Positions 25,580 through 33,894 of a DNA stretch of 64,000 nt are shown one piece after another. The notes beneath the pieces are model-generated. The model worked only from the letters and a program-made list of their open reading frames with translations. It searched no databases and was not told the origin of the DNA. The stretch is taken from assembly GCA_964522215.1 (NCBI GenBank), contig CAZFVR010000001.1, positions 1 to 64,000 of the forward strand, given 5' to 3'. The DNA comes from CAG-390 sp964522215. GTDB taxonomy: Bacteria > Bacillota > Clostridia > Oscillospirales > CAG-272. The first letter of the stretch is position 1. Each line of letters starts with the position of its first letter. Both the position numbers and the translations under genes were made by a program.

Positions 25580-26695
25580 ATGAAGCGACATCCCATGCAT
25601 TTGACCGTAAGCGAATCCGAGCGCGCGGTACAGTTTAAAAACGGCAGGATCCGCGCCATCCTCCCTCCCGGCCGTTACAGCACGCTTGGAGGTAAGAACT
25701 ACGCGCTCTACCCTCTTGGCGGACATATATGCGATATTCCGCAAAACATGCTTTTACAGGCGCGTGGCGCGGATAGCCTTGTATTTTTAAATGTTGCTGA
25801 TGCTACCCTCAGCATGCACTTTGTAAACGGCAACTTTACCGAGCTTTTGGGTGCGGGAGAGTACGCATTTTTTGCGGATGCAGGTAAGCATGAATTTAAA
25901 TCGATAGATATCTCCGATCCCGCTGTCTCGGGCGATATACCCGCGCACATTTTGGATGCCGTCCCCACCGAATTCTTTTGCTGTGAGGTGAATGTTGCGG
26001 GTCACGAGGCCGCGCGCCTTTACTACAATAACAAACTGCAAAAGCTCCTCTCCCCCGGGCGGTATCGTTTTTGGAGGGCATCGGGTATAGCCGTCAGCTG
26101 CGACACGGTAGATATGCGGCTGCAACAGGTGGATCTGCCCAGCCAGGAGATGCTGACGCGCGACAAGGTGACCGTAAGATTTAATTTCGTTTGCAGCTAC
26201 AGGATCGCCGATCCGGTAAAGATAGAATCGGAGATAGGATCATATCAGGTACAGCTCTACACCGCCGCACAGCTTGCACTGCGCGAGTATGTTGGGGAGC
26301 ACACGCTTGACGAGATACTGGAAAACAAAAAGAGCATGAGCGCTCACCTTTCCGAGCAGCTTAAAAAGGCGGGCGAGGGTCTGTACCTTGATGTATCCGA
26401 GGCGAGCGTTAAGGATATCATACTGCCGGGCGAAATAAGAGACATTATGAATTCCGTCCTTGCCGCCGAAAAGCAAGCGCAAGCAAGTGTTATCACGCGG
26501 CGCGAGGAGGTAGCCTCCACACGTTCTTTGCTCAACACAGCAAAGCTGATGGAGGAGAACCGCACACTTTACAGGCTCAAAGAGCTTGAATATATTGAGC
26601 GGATAAGCAACAATGTGGGCAACATAAACCTCAACGGCGGCTCTGATATTTTGGAAGAGCTTTGCCGAGTTCTGCGCGGAAAAAAAGAGGATTGA
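25580..26695 (+). CDS. SPFH (slipin/band 7) domain protein
   Basis: This 371-residue protein has an N-terminal beta-rich region with repeated FKNGRIRAILPPGRY-like units, then a band 7 domain (MLTRDKVTVRFNFVCSYRI, then the long VGEHTLDEIL helix) and a C-terminal coil rich in Ala, Glu and Arg. It has no membrane helix and no zinc ribbon, unlike the SPFH protein at 201. It probably forms membrane-associated rings; partner unknown. The frame is open for 64 more codons upstream, but GAGG eight bases before the ATG at 25580 and the start of recognisable sequence support this start. Confidence 0.8.
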   Translation: MKRHPMHLTVSESERAVQFKNGRIRAILPPGRYSTLGGKNYALYPLGGHICDIPQNMLLQARGADSLVFLNVADATLSMHFVNGNFTELLGAGEYAFFADAGKHEFKSIDISDPAVSGDIPAHILDAVPTEFFCCEVNVAGHEAARLYYNNKLQKLLSPGRYRFWRASGIAVSCDTVDMRLQQVDLPSQEMLTRDKVTVRFNFVCSYRIADPVKIESEIGSYQVQLYTAAQLALREYVGEHTLDEILENKKSMSAHLSEQLKKAGEGLYLDVSEASVKDIILPGEIRDIMNSVLAAEKQAQASVITRREEVASTRSLLNTAKLMEENRTLYRLKELEYIERISNNVGNINLNGGSDILEELCRVLRGKKED

Positions 26696-26742
26696 CCCCG
26701 CACACTTCCGCTCATCAGACACGAATGATCGAACAGATAAAG

Positions 26743-26786
26743 GATCGAGGCTTTACCACGGATAACACCGTGATAAAGCCTCGATC
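26743..26786 (+). terminator. terminator of the second SPFH gene
   Basis: A 13-bp outer stem, GATCGAGGCTTTA with its complement, and an inner CACGG/CCGTG pairing are followed by GATTTTATTTTA. It also faces the 3' end of serS and may act on both strands. Confidence 0.88.
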
Positions 26787-26828
26787 GATTTTATTTTACA
26801 GGCTCTTTGAGCCGTTCCCCGCTCCGAA

Positions 26829-28118
26829 TCACTTTTTGGGTGTGAGCAGCTCGATGCCGCCCATGTAGGGGCGCAGGACCTCGGGGATGGTTACGCTGCC
26901 GTCGGCCTGCAGGTGATTCTCAAGAAATGCAATAAGCATACGCGGCGGTGCGACAACGGTATTGTTAAGTGTGTGCGGCAGGTACATGCGACCATCCGCT
27001 CCCTTTACTCTCATACGCAGGCGGCGTGCCTGTGCATCGCCGAGGTTAGAGCAAGAGCAGACCTCAAAATACTTGCCCTGGCGAGGCGACCACGCCTCGA
27101 TATCGCAGGATTTGACCTTAAGATCGGCAAGGTCCCCGGAACAGCACTCAAGCTGGCGCACGGGTATCTCCATGGAACGGAAGAGCTCAACCGAATAACG
27201 CCACATCTTTTCGTACCACTCCATGCTGTCCTCGGGACGGCAAACAACTATCATTTCCTGCTTTTCAAACTGGTGGATGCGATAAACTCCGCGCTCCTCG
27301 ATGCCGTGCGCACCCTTCTCCTTACGGAAGCAGGGGCTGTAGCTGGTAAGAGTTTGCGGCAGGGCAGCCTCCGGGATGATCTGATCGATAAATTTACCTA
27401 TCATAGAATGCTCGGAGGTACCGATGAGATACAGATCCTCTCCCTCGATCTTGTACATCATGGCATCCATATCGTTTTGGCTCATAACGCCCTCAACAAC
27501 ATTGCCATGGATCATAAACGGCGGAATGCAGTAGGTAAAGCCCTTGTTTATCATAAAATCGCGAGCGTATGCCAGCACCGCCGAGTGCAGGCGGGCTATA
27601 TCGCCCATGAGATAGTAAAAGCCGTTGCCGGAAACGCGTCCCGCGGCATCCATATCCACACCGTTCAGCTTCTCCATTATCTCTGTATGGTAGGGTATCT
27701 CAAAATCCGGGACGGTGGGCTCACCAAAGCGCTCTACCTCAACGTTATGGCTGTCATCCGGGCCTATCGGCACACTGGGATCAATGATGTTGGGAATGAG
27801 CATCATTATCTTTTTGACCTTGGCCTCAAGTTCCGGCTCAAGTCGCTCAAGCTCGGCAAGACGTGCCGCGCTCTCGGCGACCTGCTTTTTAGTCTCCTCG
27901 GCCTCGGCTCTCTGACCGTGTGCCATCAGCACGCCTATCTGCTTTGAAAGGCGATTTTTCTCTGCGCGAAGCTCGTTTGCCTCCTGTATCGTGCGGCGAT
28001 TCTCGGCATCAAGCGCTATCACCTCGTCTACCAGCGGCAGCTTTGCATCCTGAAATTTGTTTTTGATGTTTTGCTTTACTATGTCGGGATTATCCCTGAC
28101 AAACTTAATATCAAGCAT
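26829..28118 (-). CDS. serS: seryl-tRNA synthetase
   Basis: This 429-residue class II synthetase has the N-terminal coiled-coil arm (about 30-110) that holds tRNA-Ser. The core motifs are TSEHSMIG, the motif 2 region CFRKEKGAHGIEERGVYRIHQFEKQE and motif 3 near NNTVVAPPRMLIAFLEN. It charges tRNA-Ser, and probably tRNA-Sec if present. A T-box leader directly upstream controls it by uncharged tRNA. Confidence 0.96.
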   Translation of the reverse strand: MLDIKFVRDNPDIVKQNIKNKFQDAKLPLVDEVIALDAENRRTIQEANELRAEKNRLSKQIGVLMAHGQRAEAEETKKQVAESAARLAELERLEPELEAKVKKIMMLIPNIIDPSVPIGPDDSHNVEVERFGEPTVPDFEIPYHTEIMEKLNGVDMDAAGRVSGNGFYYLMGDIARLHSAVLAYARDFMINKGFTYCIPPFMIHGNVVEGVMSQNDMDAMMYKIEGEDLYLIGTSEHSMIGKFIDQIIPEAALPQTLTSYSPCFRKEKGAHGIEERGVYRIHQFEKQEMIVVCRPEDSMEWYEKMWRYSVELFRSMEIPVRQLECCSGDLADLKVKSCDIEAWSPRQGKYFEVCSCSNLGDAQARRLRMRVKGADGRMYLPHTLNNTVVAPPRMLIAFLENHLQADGSVTIPEVLRPYMGGIELLTPKK

Positions 28119-28191
28119 TTTTCCTCCCTGATCGCCTGTGCGATCCTGCTGTATAATATTTTTTTACTTCTATGGTTATTGGTGTAAAAAC

Positions 28192-28426
28192 AAAAAACAC
28201 CCTTGGCGCAAGCCAAGGGTGAGTGTATCACGGTACCACCTTGTTTTTAACTCTATGCCTTTAACGCGGGCGGCGGCCACGCTCATCGCGGGCGGCTCGG
28301 GAGTGGATATGACCTGCCATGCCATCGCGGGACTTTCAGCCGAGATCCCACGTCTCTTTTCGGCGTACAGGCTTTTTTTCCGTCATTGCCTTTATTTTAA
28401 TCTGATCTAACCAATTCACTCGTAAC
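28192..28426 (-). promoter_or_regulatory. T-box leader of serS
   Basis: The minus strand holds AAGGTGGTACCGTGA at 28242-28228, the conserved T-box sequence with the NCCA-binding bulge. Upstream is a long paired domain fit for Stem I. Downstream is a terminator, CACCCTTGGC/GCCAAGGGTG (28198-28221), with six T residues. Uncharged tRNA-Ser would stabilise the antiterminator and allow serS transcription. I could not place the specifier codon with certainty. Confidence 0.88.
28198..28221 (-). terminator. T-box terminator hairpin
   Basis: A 10-bp stem with four-base loop (GCAA on the plus strand) is followed on the minus strand by TTTTTT. Confidence 0.88.
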
Positions 28427-28432
28427 ACAGAT

Positions 28433-28461
28433 ATTTTATATCAAAACGAGCGATTTGTCAA
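28433..28461 (-). promoter_or_regulatory. promoter of serS
   Basis: On the minus strand, TTGACA (28461-28456), 17 bp, TAAAAT (28438-28433). The -35 box overlaps the stop codon of the upstream gene. Confidence 0.75.
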
Positions 28462-29096
28462 TCCCTTTTTTTAATTTTTTCTGTCGGCTCCTCCGAACCT
28501 ATCACATAATAGCTGTCCCCGCGGCGAGCTATCATACGTCTGCCTGTTATCTCGCGGGACATTTTGTTGATACGAGATATCACGGCCGATATATTATTGT
28601 TAAGTCGCGGTGCTTTGCGTTTTGAATAGATCTTATCAGAGCAGGCGGCAAACAGCTCATCCGCTGTCGCCCTCCCCACCGTGATCAGCCGTGCGATAAC
28701 GGCAAATTCCTCCGGATTTAATTTCAGCGGGTAGCCAAACGCGTACACACTGCTGCCGTCAAGGCAAAACTCGCCTGCATATTCGGGCGGCTGTGAGCGT
28801 TCGATATCCGCGAGATGATCCCCAAGCCCGGGCGAATTTGGATCCTCAAAGCGCTCGGTATCATCCGGCAGGACTGTATCAGCCCCGCCGACAGCTATTT
28901 TAAAGCGCATCGGCGCACGGCAGAAAAGCAACTCCCGCGGCAGTGGCAACACAAAAACTACCGTGCTGTAGCGCGAGCTTTCGGCTTCGGCCTGAAAATC
29001 GCAGGGTGGCGGCGCCCAAACCGAAACAAGGCGCGACCGCAGCCTGCCCGCCATTTCGGCGCGGCGTTCTATATCCTCACACAGTACAAGTATCAT
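28458..29096 (-). CDS. winged-helix protein with degenerate receiver-like N-terminus
   Basis: This 212-residue protein has an N-terminal alpha/beta part (MILVLCEDIERR..., STVVFVLPLP) that resembles a response-regulator receiver but lacks a clear phospho-acceptor Asp and Lys. The C-terminal OmpR-like winged helix (KLNPEEFAVIARLI...NNISAVISRINK) follows. It probably binds DNA without phosphorylation; target unknown. Its ATG overlaps the radC stop by four bases, so the two are coupled. Confidence 0.7.
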   Translation of the reverse strand: MILVLCEDIERRAEMAGRLRSRLVSVWAPPPCDFQAEAESSRYSTVVFVLPLPRELLFCRAPMRFKIAVGGADTVLPDDTERFEDPNSPGLGDHLADIERSQPPEYAGEFCLDGSSVYAFGYPLKLNPEEFAVIARLITVGRATADELFAACSDKIYSKRKAPRLNNNISAVISRINKMSREITGRRMIARRGDSYYVIGSEEPTEKIKKRD

Positions 29097-29857
29097 TTTG
29101 AATCATCACCGCCCTCACCATCACGATCATCAAGATCACGGTAAAAACGGTCAAAGTCGAGCTGTGCGGTGCCAAGCTGCAACGCCTCTCGACCCTTGCC
29201 GCCAATGATGACATTGTACAGCTGATCGGCCACAACAAAATGATCGATAAGCGTTATACCGCATGCACTGAGTATCTGGCGCATACGCATGGTAAGCGCA
29301 ACATCCTCATCCGACGGCATTGCGATCCCGCCCGGATGATTATGCGCCAGCACAACTGCCGCCGCATTGCGTTTGACTGCGTGCTCGATAACGATGCGCG
29401 GAGTGATCGTGACGGAATTTACAACTCCGTCACCGACCTTTACGGTATCAAGGAGCTTCATACTACTGTCAAATAGCATCAGGTGAGCCTGTTCTACCGT
29501 GACTCCGATATAGTTATTAACAAGAAATCTTCCTATTTGGCCTATAGAGGTATAGCGTGTTTCGGCACTGCCGCGTTCAAGCGCGTATCTGCGCGTTATG
29601 GCACTTACGGCCTTGAACATGGTTGCGGCGTGAAGCCCAACTCCGCCGACCTCCTGTATATCTTCAATACTCGCCTCAAGTATGCCCGCAAGCGAGCCAA
29701 ACCGCTCAACAAGCTTGTGTGCGATCTCATTAACATCACGCTGAGGTATTGCATAGAAAAGCATAAGTTCAACGACCTCATGCGTGCTAAAGGAATCAAG
29801 TCCTTCCCTGAGAAAGCGTTCCTTAAGTCTTGTGCGATGCCCCATGTGAGTGCTCAT
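29093..29857 (-). CDS. radC: RadC family JAB/MPN protein
   Basis: This 254-residue protein has the N-terminal helical region (THEVVELMLFYAIPQRDVNEIAHKL) with a helix-hairpin-helix, and the JAMM metal site: Glu in VTVEQAHL, HNHPGG and the Asp of PSDEDVALT. The family is widespread; a repair role has been doubted. The ATG overlaps the guaB stop (ATGA). Confidence 0.92.
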   Translation of the reverse strand: MSTHMGHRTRLKERFLREGLDSFSTHEVVELMLFYAIPQRDVNEIAHKLVERFGSLAGILEASIEDIQEVGGVGLHAATMFKAVSAITRRYALERGSAETRYTSIGQIGRFLVNNYIGVTVEQAHLMLFDSSMKLLDTVKVGDGVVNSVTITPRIVIEHAVKRNAAAVVLAHNHPGGIAMPSDEDVALTMRMRQILSACGITLIDHFVVADQLYNVIIGGKGREALQLGTAQLDFDRFYRDLDDRDGEGGDDSK

Positions 29858-31356
29858 ATCTTGGAGTTGGCTGTTTTGAGAATAACGTCGTGATATCCGC
29901 CCTCAACTATACTTGTAGAGGATACAAGGGTGATGCGAGCATTCTTTTGCAGATCCGGTATATTGGTAACTCCGCAGTTGCACATGGTGGATTTGACCTT
30001 GTAAAGGCTCTTGGCTACGTTATCATGAAGCGGGCCTGCATAAACAACGTAGGAATCAACGCCCTCCTCAAAGTTGAGGCCGCCCTTACCGCCAAGATCG
30101 TAGCGTTGCCAGTTACGGGCGCGGTTAGAGCCCTCGCCCCAATATTCCTTAACGTACTGACCGTTTATAAAGAGGCGGTTCGTGGGGCTTTCGTCAAATC
30201 TTGCAAAGTAGCGACCGAGCATCATAAAATCAGCGCCCATGGCGAGAGCCAACGTCATATGATAGTCATGCACGATGCCGCCGTCCGAGCAGATGGGAAT
30301 ATATATACCGGTCTCCTCAAAGTATTCGTCACGTGCCGCCGCGACCTCGATAAGTGCGGTAGCCTGCCCGCGGCCGATGCCCTTTTGCTCACGAGTGATG
30401 CAGATAGAGCCGCCGCCGATGCCGACCTTAACAAAATCAGCACCCGCCTCAGCAAGGAAGCGGAAGCCGTCGCGGTCAACAACGTTGCCGGCACCGACCT
30501 TTACGCTATCACCGTATCTTTGACGGATAAAATCAAGGGTCTGCTTTTGCCAGCAGGTATATCCCTCGGAGGCATCGATGCACAAAACATCAACTCCCGC
30601 CTCAACAAGCGCCGGTACACGCTCGGCATAGTCACGGGTATTGATGCCCGCGCCGACCATAAAGCGCTTATCGGCATCAAGCAGCTCCTGCGGATTTTCT
30701 TTATGCTCGGAGTAATCCTTGCGGAAAACAAAATAGCAGAGCCTGTCCTCGCTGTCCACGATGGGCAGAGCGTTGAGCTTGTTATCCCAAATAATATCAT
30801 TGGCGACCTTGAGGGATGTATCCGCAGGGGCGGTAACAAGGCGTTCGCGGGGAGTCATGAACTCGGATACCTTCATATCCACAGACATGCGGGAAACTCG
30901 GTAATCGCGGCCGGTAACGATGCCCAGCAGGTGGCCGTTATGCTGACCATTATCTGTAATGGCGATCGTACCGTGGCCGTTGCGCTCGACCAATTCCAAA
31001 ACATCAGCCAGAGTATTATCGGGTGTCAGGTTGGAATCACTGACCACAAAGCCCGCCTTGTAGCTCTTAACGCGGGCGACCATAGCGGCCTCATCCTCAA
31101 CGCTTTGAGAGCCGTAAATGAAGGACATGCCGCCCTCACGTGCCAAGGCTATGGCCATTCTGTCATCAGAGACAGACTGCATAACGGCAGAAACGAGCGG
31201 TATATTGAGGTTTATAGCAGACTCCTCGCCGCGACGAAACTTAACAAGCGGTGTTTTAAGATTAACATTTGTGGGAATACACTCGGGTGTCGTATATCCG
31301 GGAATAAGCAGGTACTCGCTGAATGTATGCGAGGGTTCGGGATAGAAGTATGCCAT
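29854..31356 (-). CDS. guaB: IMP dehydrogenase
   Basis: This 500-residue enzyme oxidises IMP to XMP, the committed step to GMP. The barrel is split by two CBS domains (about residues 100-225). The catalytic loop has GGGSICITRE, with the nucleophilic Cys; the usual second residue Pro is Gly here. The flap and the acceptor site (ICSDGGIVHDYHM) are present. GGAGG stands near the ATG. The order guaB-radC is unusual, and a long leader precedes guaB. Confidence 0.93.
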   Translation of the reverse strand: MAYFYPEPSHTFSEYLLIPGYTTPECIPTNVNLKTPLVKFRRGEESAINLNIPLVSAVMQSVSDDRMAIALAREGGMSFIYGSQSVEDEAAMVARVKSYKAGFVVSDSNLTPDNTLADVLELVERNGHGTIAITDNGQHNGHLLGIVTGRDYRVSRMSVDMKVSEFMTPRERLVTAPADTSLKVANDIIWDNKLNALPIVDSEDRLCYFVFRKDYSEHKENPQELLDADKRFMVGAGINTRDYAERVPALVEAGVDVLCIDASEGYTCWQKQTLDFIRQRYGDSVKVGAGNVVDRDGFRFLAEAGADFVKVGIGGGSICITREQKGIGRGQATALIEVAAARDEYFEETGIYIPICSDGGIVHDYHMTLALAMGADFMMLGRYFARFDESPTNRLFINGQYVKEYWGEGSNRARNWQRYDLGGKGGLNFEEGVDSYVVYAGPLHDNVAKSLYKVKSTMCNCGVTNIPDLQKNARITLVSSTSIVEGGYHDVILKTANSKI

Positions 31357-31416
31357 TTTGGAGGTCCTTGCCTTTCTTGTATGTTTGTGCTGTTATTCTT
31401 TTGATCTTATTATTTT

Positions 31417-31465
31417 GACCGATCGAAAGATCTGTTTTCGGTCGATCCGCGCGGCAGACGCGGAT
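31417..31465 (-). other. two tandem hairpins in the guaB leader
   Basis: GACCGA/TCGGTC (31417-31443) with an inner GATC-GAAA-GATC, and ATCCGCG/CGCGGAT (31445-31465). On the minus strand an A/G-rich tract precedes them. Confidence 0.5.
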
Positions 31466-31673
31466 TTTTATATCTTTTTTATCTTCTTTTCATATTCTTT
31501 TTATTTTCTTTTCCTATGAAAAGCGGGCGTGAGAGGCATCACAATCACGCTCGAAGCTAACCCGCGGTAAAACCGATGCACCGGACGATCGGGGCATGCA
31601 TTGCGGCGGCAGATCTTGAATATAAAAAGCTATGCGGACGACCCGCCATATGGCAGATCACGCCGCATAAAAA

Positions 31674-31747
31674 GCCCCGGGCGTGCCGCTCACCGTAATT
31701 TATCTGTCAATCGACAGACGATCCTGTGTGAGCGGCACCCCTGCGGG
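31674..31747 (-). terminator. terminator of the P-loop gene
   Basis: GTGCCGCTCAC (31683-31693) pairs with GTGAGCGGCAC (31728-31738), with an inner TCTGTC/GACAGA hairpin and G/C-rich outer pairings. Five T residues follow on the minus strand. Confidence 0.8.
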
Positions 31748-31751
31748 TGGA

Positions 31752-32159
31752 TCAGATATATCTCTTTACTGTATCGTCAGCCTCTTCAACAGGGAGCGAG
31801 GAGGTCATAACGACATTTACCTTGTGGCTGTCGGCAAGCTCATCAAGCGAGTGCAGGAGGCGCTCAAACGCATCGCGATCGTTGTTGCATATGCGCAGTG
31901 CGGAATCCACAAAAACGTGAGTTACGTCATGGTTGCTGGCAAGGATACCCGCAATAAAGCCGTAAAGCGCGCCCGCATCAAATACAAAATACTCGTCAAC
32001 ATTGATAAGACGGCACTTGTGGCTGACATCATAGCGCAGTTTAATGCCCTTTTCGATGCAAACAACAGAACCTTCGCTTGTTACGACAGCATCGTTTACC
32101 ATCTCGATGAGTGTTTTTGTTTTGCCGGAGCCCTTGACTCCAATAAGTAATTTAAGCAT
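31752..32159 (-). CDS. small P-loop ATP-binding protein
   Basis: This 135-residue protein begins with a Walker A motif, LLIGVKGSGKTKT, and has a Walker B-like strand THVFVDSALRI. It consists of little more than the nucleotide-binding core. It has its own promoter and terminator and stands between guaB and pgi. Proteins of this type are sometimes labelled PilT-like, without support here. Function unknown. Confidence 0.7.
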   Translation of the reverse strand: MLKLLIGVKGSGKTKTLIEMVNDAVVTSEGSVVCIEKGIKLRYDVSHKCRLINVDEYFVFDAGALYGFIAGILASNHDVTHVFVDSALRICNNDRDAFERLLHSLDELADSHKVNVVMTSSLPVEEADDTVKRYI

Positions 32160-32185
32160 ATGGTTTTACCCTACCTTTCTCGGCC

Positions 32186-32244
32186 GTCGGCATGACCGAC
32201 AGAACGTGAAAAAAGTGTATTAGGACATGTCCCGTTTTTTCACG
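32186..32244. repeat. nested inverted repeats in the leader of the P-loop gene
   Basis: CGTGAAAAAA (32205-32214) pairs with TTTTTTCACG (32235-32244). Inside lies the palindrome GGACATGTCC (32223-32232), and next to it GTCGG/CCGAC (32186-32200). Confidence 0.6.
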
Positions 32245-32316
32245 CCGGTGCGCCATGCCCGATACAGGATCGAGCAGGGGCGACCCCGCTTTTTCGGAAT
32301 ATTCTTCACTGATTAT

Positions 32317-32345
32317 ATTATACACTATAAATCCCGAAAAATCAA
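32317..32345 (-). promoter_or_regulatory. promoter of the P-loop gene
   Basis: On the minus strand, TTGATT (32345-32340), 17 bp, TATAAT (32322-32317). The leader is about 150 nt. Confidence 0.7.
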
Positions 32346-32402
32346 GTACTTTTTATGCTTTTTATTATACGTTATTAGTTATAATCGTTCTACGATCGTT
32401 TA

Positions 32403-33740
32403 TCAGTCAAGACGACCGGCAAGCTCCGCCGCCATTTCCTCGTAACCCGGCTTGCCAAGCAGGGCGAACATATTCTTTTTGTACGCCTCAACTCCGGGCT
32501 GGTTAAAGGGATTGACACCAAGCAGATAACCGGAGAGTGCGCAAGCAAGCTCGAAGAAATAGATCATATAGCCGAGCGAGCGAGCGGAGCGATCACGGAG
32601 GGTCAGAAGGATATTGGGAACGCCGCCATCAACATGCGCCAGGAGTGTTCCCTTCATTGCCGTCTCGTTTACATATGTGAGCGGCTTGCCGGCAAGGAAG
32701 CCGAGACCGTCAACATTTTCACTGTCCTCGGGGATGATAACTGCCTTGCCCTGATCTTCAAGTGCGATAACAGTCTCAAACATTGTGCGCTCGCCATCCT
32801 GAATGAACTGGCCGAGCGAGTGGAGATCTGTTGAGAACACTACCGATGCAGGGTAAAGTCCGCGGCCGTCCTTGCCCTCGCTCTCGCCGAAGAGCTGCTT
32901 CCACCACTCGTTGAACATGAGCATATATGGCTCGTATCCCACAAGTATCTCAAGCTTTTTGCCCTGACGATAGAGGATGTTTCTGATCGCCGCGTATTTA
33001 TATGCGGGGTTTTTATCGATATCGGGTGAGGACAGCTCATGCATGGCATCCGCCGCGCCGCCCATAAGCTCATCAATATCAACACCGGACACTGCAATGG
33101 GAAGAAGACCGACAGCGGAGAGAACTGAATATCTGCCGCCGACATCGTCCGGAACGACAAAGGTCTCATAGCCCTCGCGATCCGCAAACGCCTTGAGTGT
33201 ACCGCGCTCGCGGTCAGTGGTGACGAATATACGCTCTGCCGCTCCTGCCTTGCCGTATTTTTTCTCAAGCAGAGAACGGAAAACACGGAAAGCTACCGCC
33301 GGCTCGGTGGTGGTACCGGATTTGGAAATGACGTTTATGCAAACGTCTCTGCCCTCGCAAAGCTCCAAAAGCTCGGAGAGATCGGAAGAGCTGATGTTGC
33401 AACCGGAGAAGAAGACCTCCGGCGCATCCTTTACCAAACGATTGTGGCGGGGTGATCTTAAAAATTCTATAACGGCACGTGAGCCGAGGTAAGAGCCGCC
33501 GATGCCGATAACGATAAAGATATCGCAAAGCTTTTTGATGCGCTCTGCGGCAGACTTTATCCTTGCATACTCTTCGTGGTCGTAAGCCTCGGGCAGGTCG
33601 AGCCAACCGAGCATCTCGGAGCCGGCGCCTGTGCCACTGCGCAATGCGTTGTCGGCCGCCGCGACCTCAGGGCGTATAGCCTCAAGCTCATCGCGGGAAA
33701 CAAAAGAAGATACAAATTTTTCGCTGAGATTAAGAGTCAT
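32403..33740 (-). CDS. pgi: glucose-6-phosphate isomerase
   Basis: This 445-residue enzyme interconverts glucose 6-phosphate and fructose 6-phosphate. IGIGGSYLGSRA and SKSGTTTEPAVAFRVF bind the phosphate; the catalytic Glu and His regions and QPGVEAYK are present near the C-terminus. The length is that of the short Firmicutes type. AGGAAAGGTG precedes the ATG. It has its own promoter. Confidence 0.95.
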   Translation of the reverse strand: MTLNLSEKFVSSFVSRDELEAIRPEVAAADNALRSGTGAGSEMLGWLDLPEAYDHEEYARIKSAAERIKKLCDIFIVIGIGGSYLGSRAVIEFLRSPRHNRLVKDAPEVFFSGCNISSSDLSELLELCEGRDVCINVISKSGTTTEPAVAFRVFRSLLEKKYGKAGAAERIFVTTDRERGTLKAFADREGYETFVVPDDVGGRYSVLSAVGLLPIAVSGVDIDELMGGAADAMHELSSPDIDKNPAYKYAAIRNILYRQGKKLEILVGYEPYMLMFNEWWKQLFGESEGKDGRGLYPASVVFSTDLHSLGQFIQDGERTMFETVIALEDQGKAVIIPEDSENVDGLGFLAGKPLTYVNETAMKGTLLAHVDGGVPNILLTLRDRSARSLGYMIYFFELACALSGYLLGVNPFNQPGVEAYKKNMFALLGKPGYEEMAAELAGRLD

Positions 33741-33801
33741 GATTTTTGCACACCTTTCCTGTTTTATCTCAAAACAAGATAATCAAAAAATATCAATGTA
33801 T

Positions 33802-33830
33802 ATTTTATCACCAAATCAACTTTTTTTCAA
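33802..33830 (-). promoter_or_regulatory. promoter of pgi
   Basis: On the minus strand, TTGAAA (33830-33825), 17 bp, TAAAAT (33807-33802). Confidence 0.7.
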
Positions 33831-33894
33831 CACCCTTTGCGGATTTTTTTGCTCAATTTGGCTTTTATTTTTTATCCATCGACCAAAGCGATAG

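Larger units (their letters stand above)
28119..28457 (-). other. 339-bp region holding the serS promoter and leader
   Basis: The whole gap is accounted for: promoter (28433-28461), T-box leader (about 28192-28426) and a 70-base spacer to the serS start. Confidence 0.8.
31357..31751 (-). other. 395-bp region with the guaB leader
   Basis: On the minus strand this region holds the terminator of the P-loop gene, then an unexplained block (about 31520-31640) with GCGTGA/TCACGC and GCGGG/CCCGC pairings, then a purine-only-like tract (31464-31514) and two tandem hairpins. No sigma-A promoter with both boxes was seen, and none of the purine riboswitch consensus segments were found. Confidence 0.45.

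Noticed and set aside
26913..27947. 344-codon plus-strand frame opposite serS
   Set aside because: Shadow of the serS codon pattern; no Shine-Dalgarno and no domain.
29830..31404. 524-codon plus-strand open frame opposite guaB
   Set aside because: guaB on the minus strand is an unmistakable full-length IMP dehydrogenase; the opposite frame has no family features and no proper start.
31752..32159. Twitching motility protein PilT
   Set aside because: Only a generic P-loop is visible; far too short and without PilT boxes.
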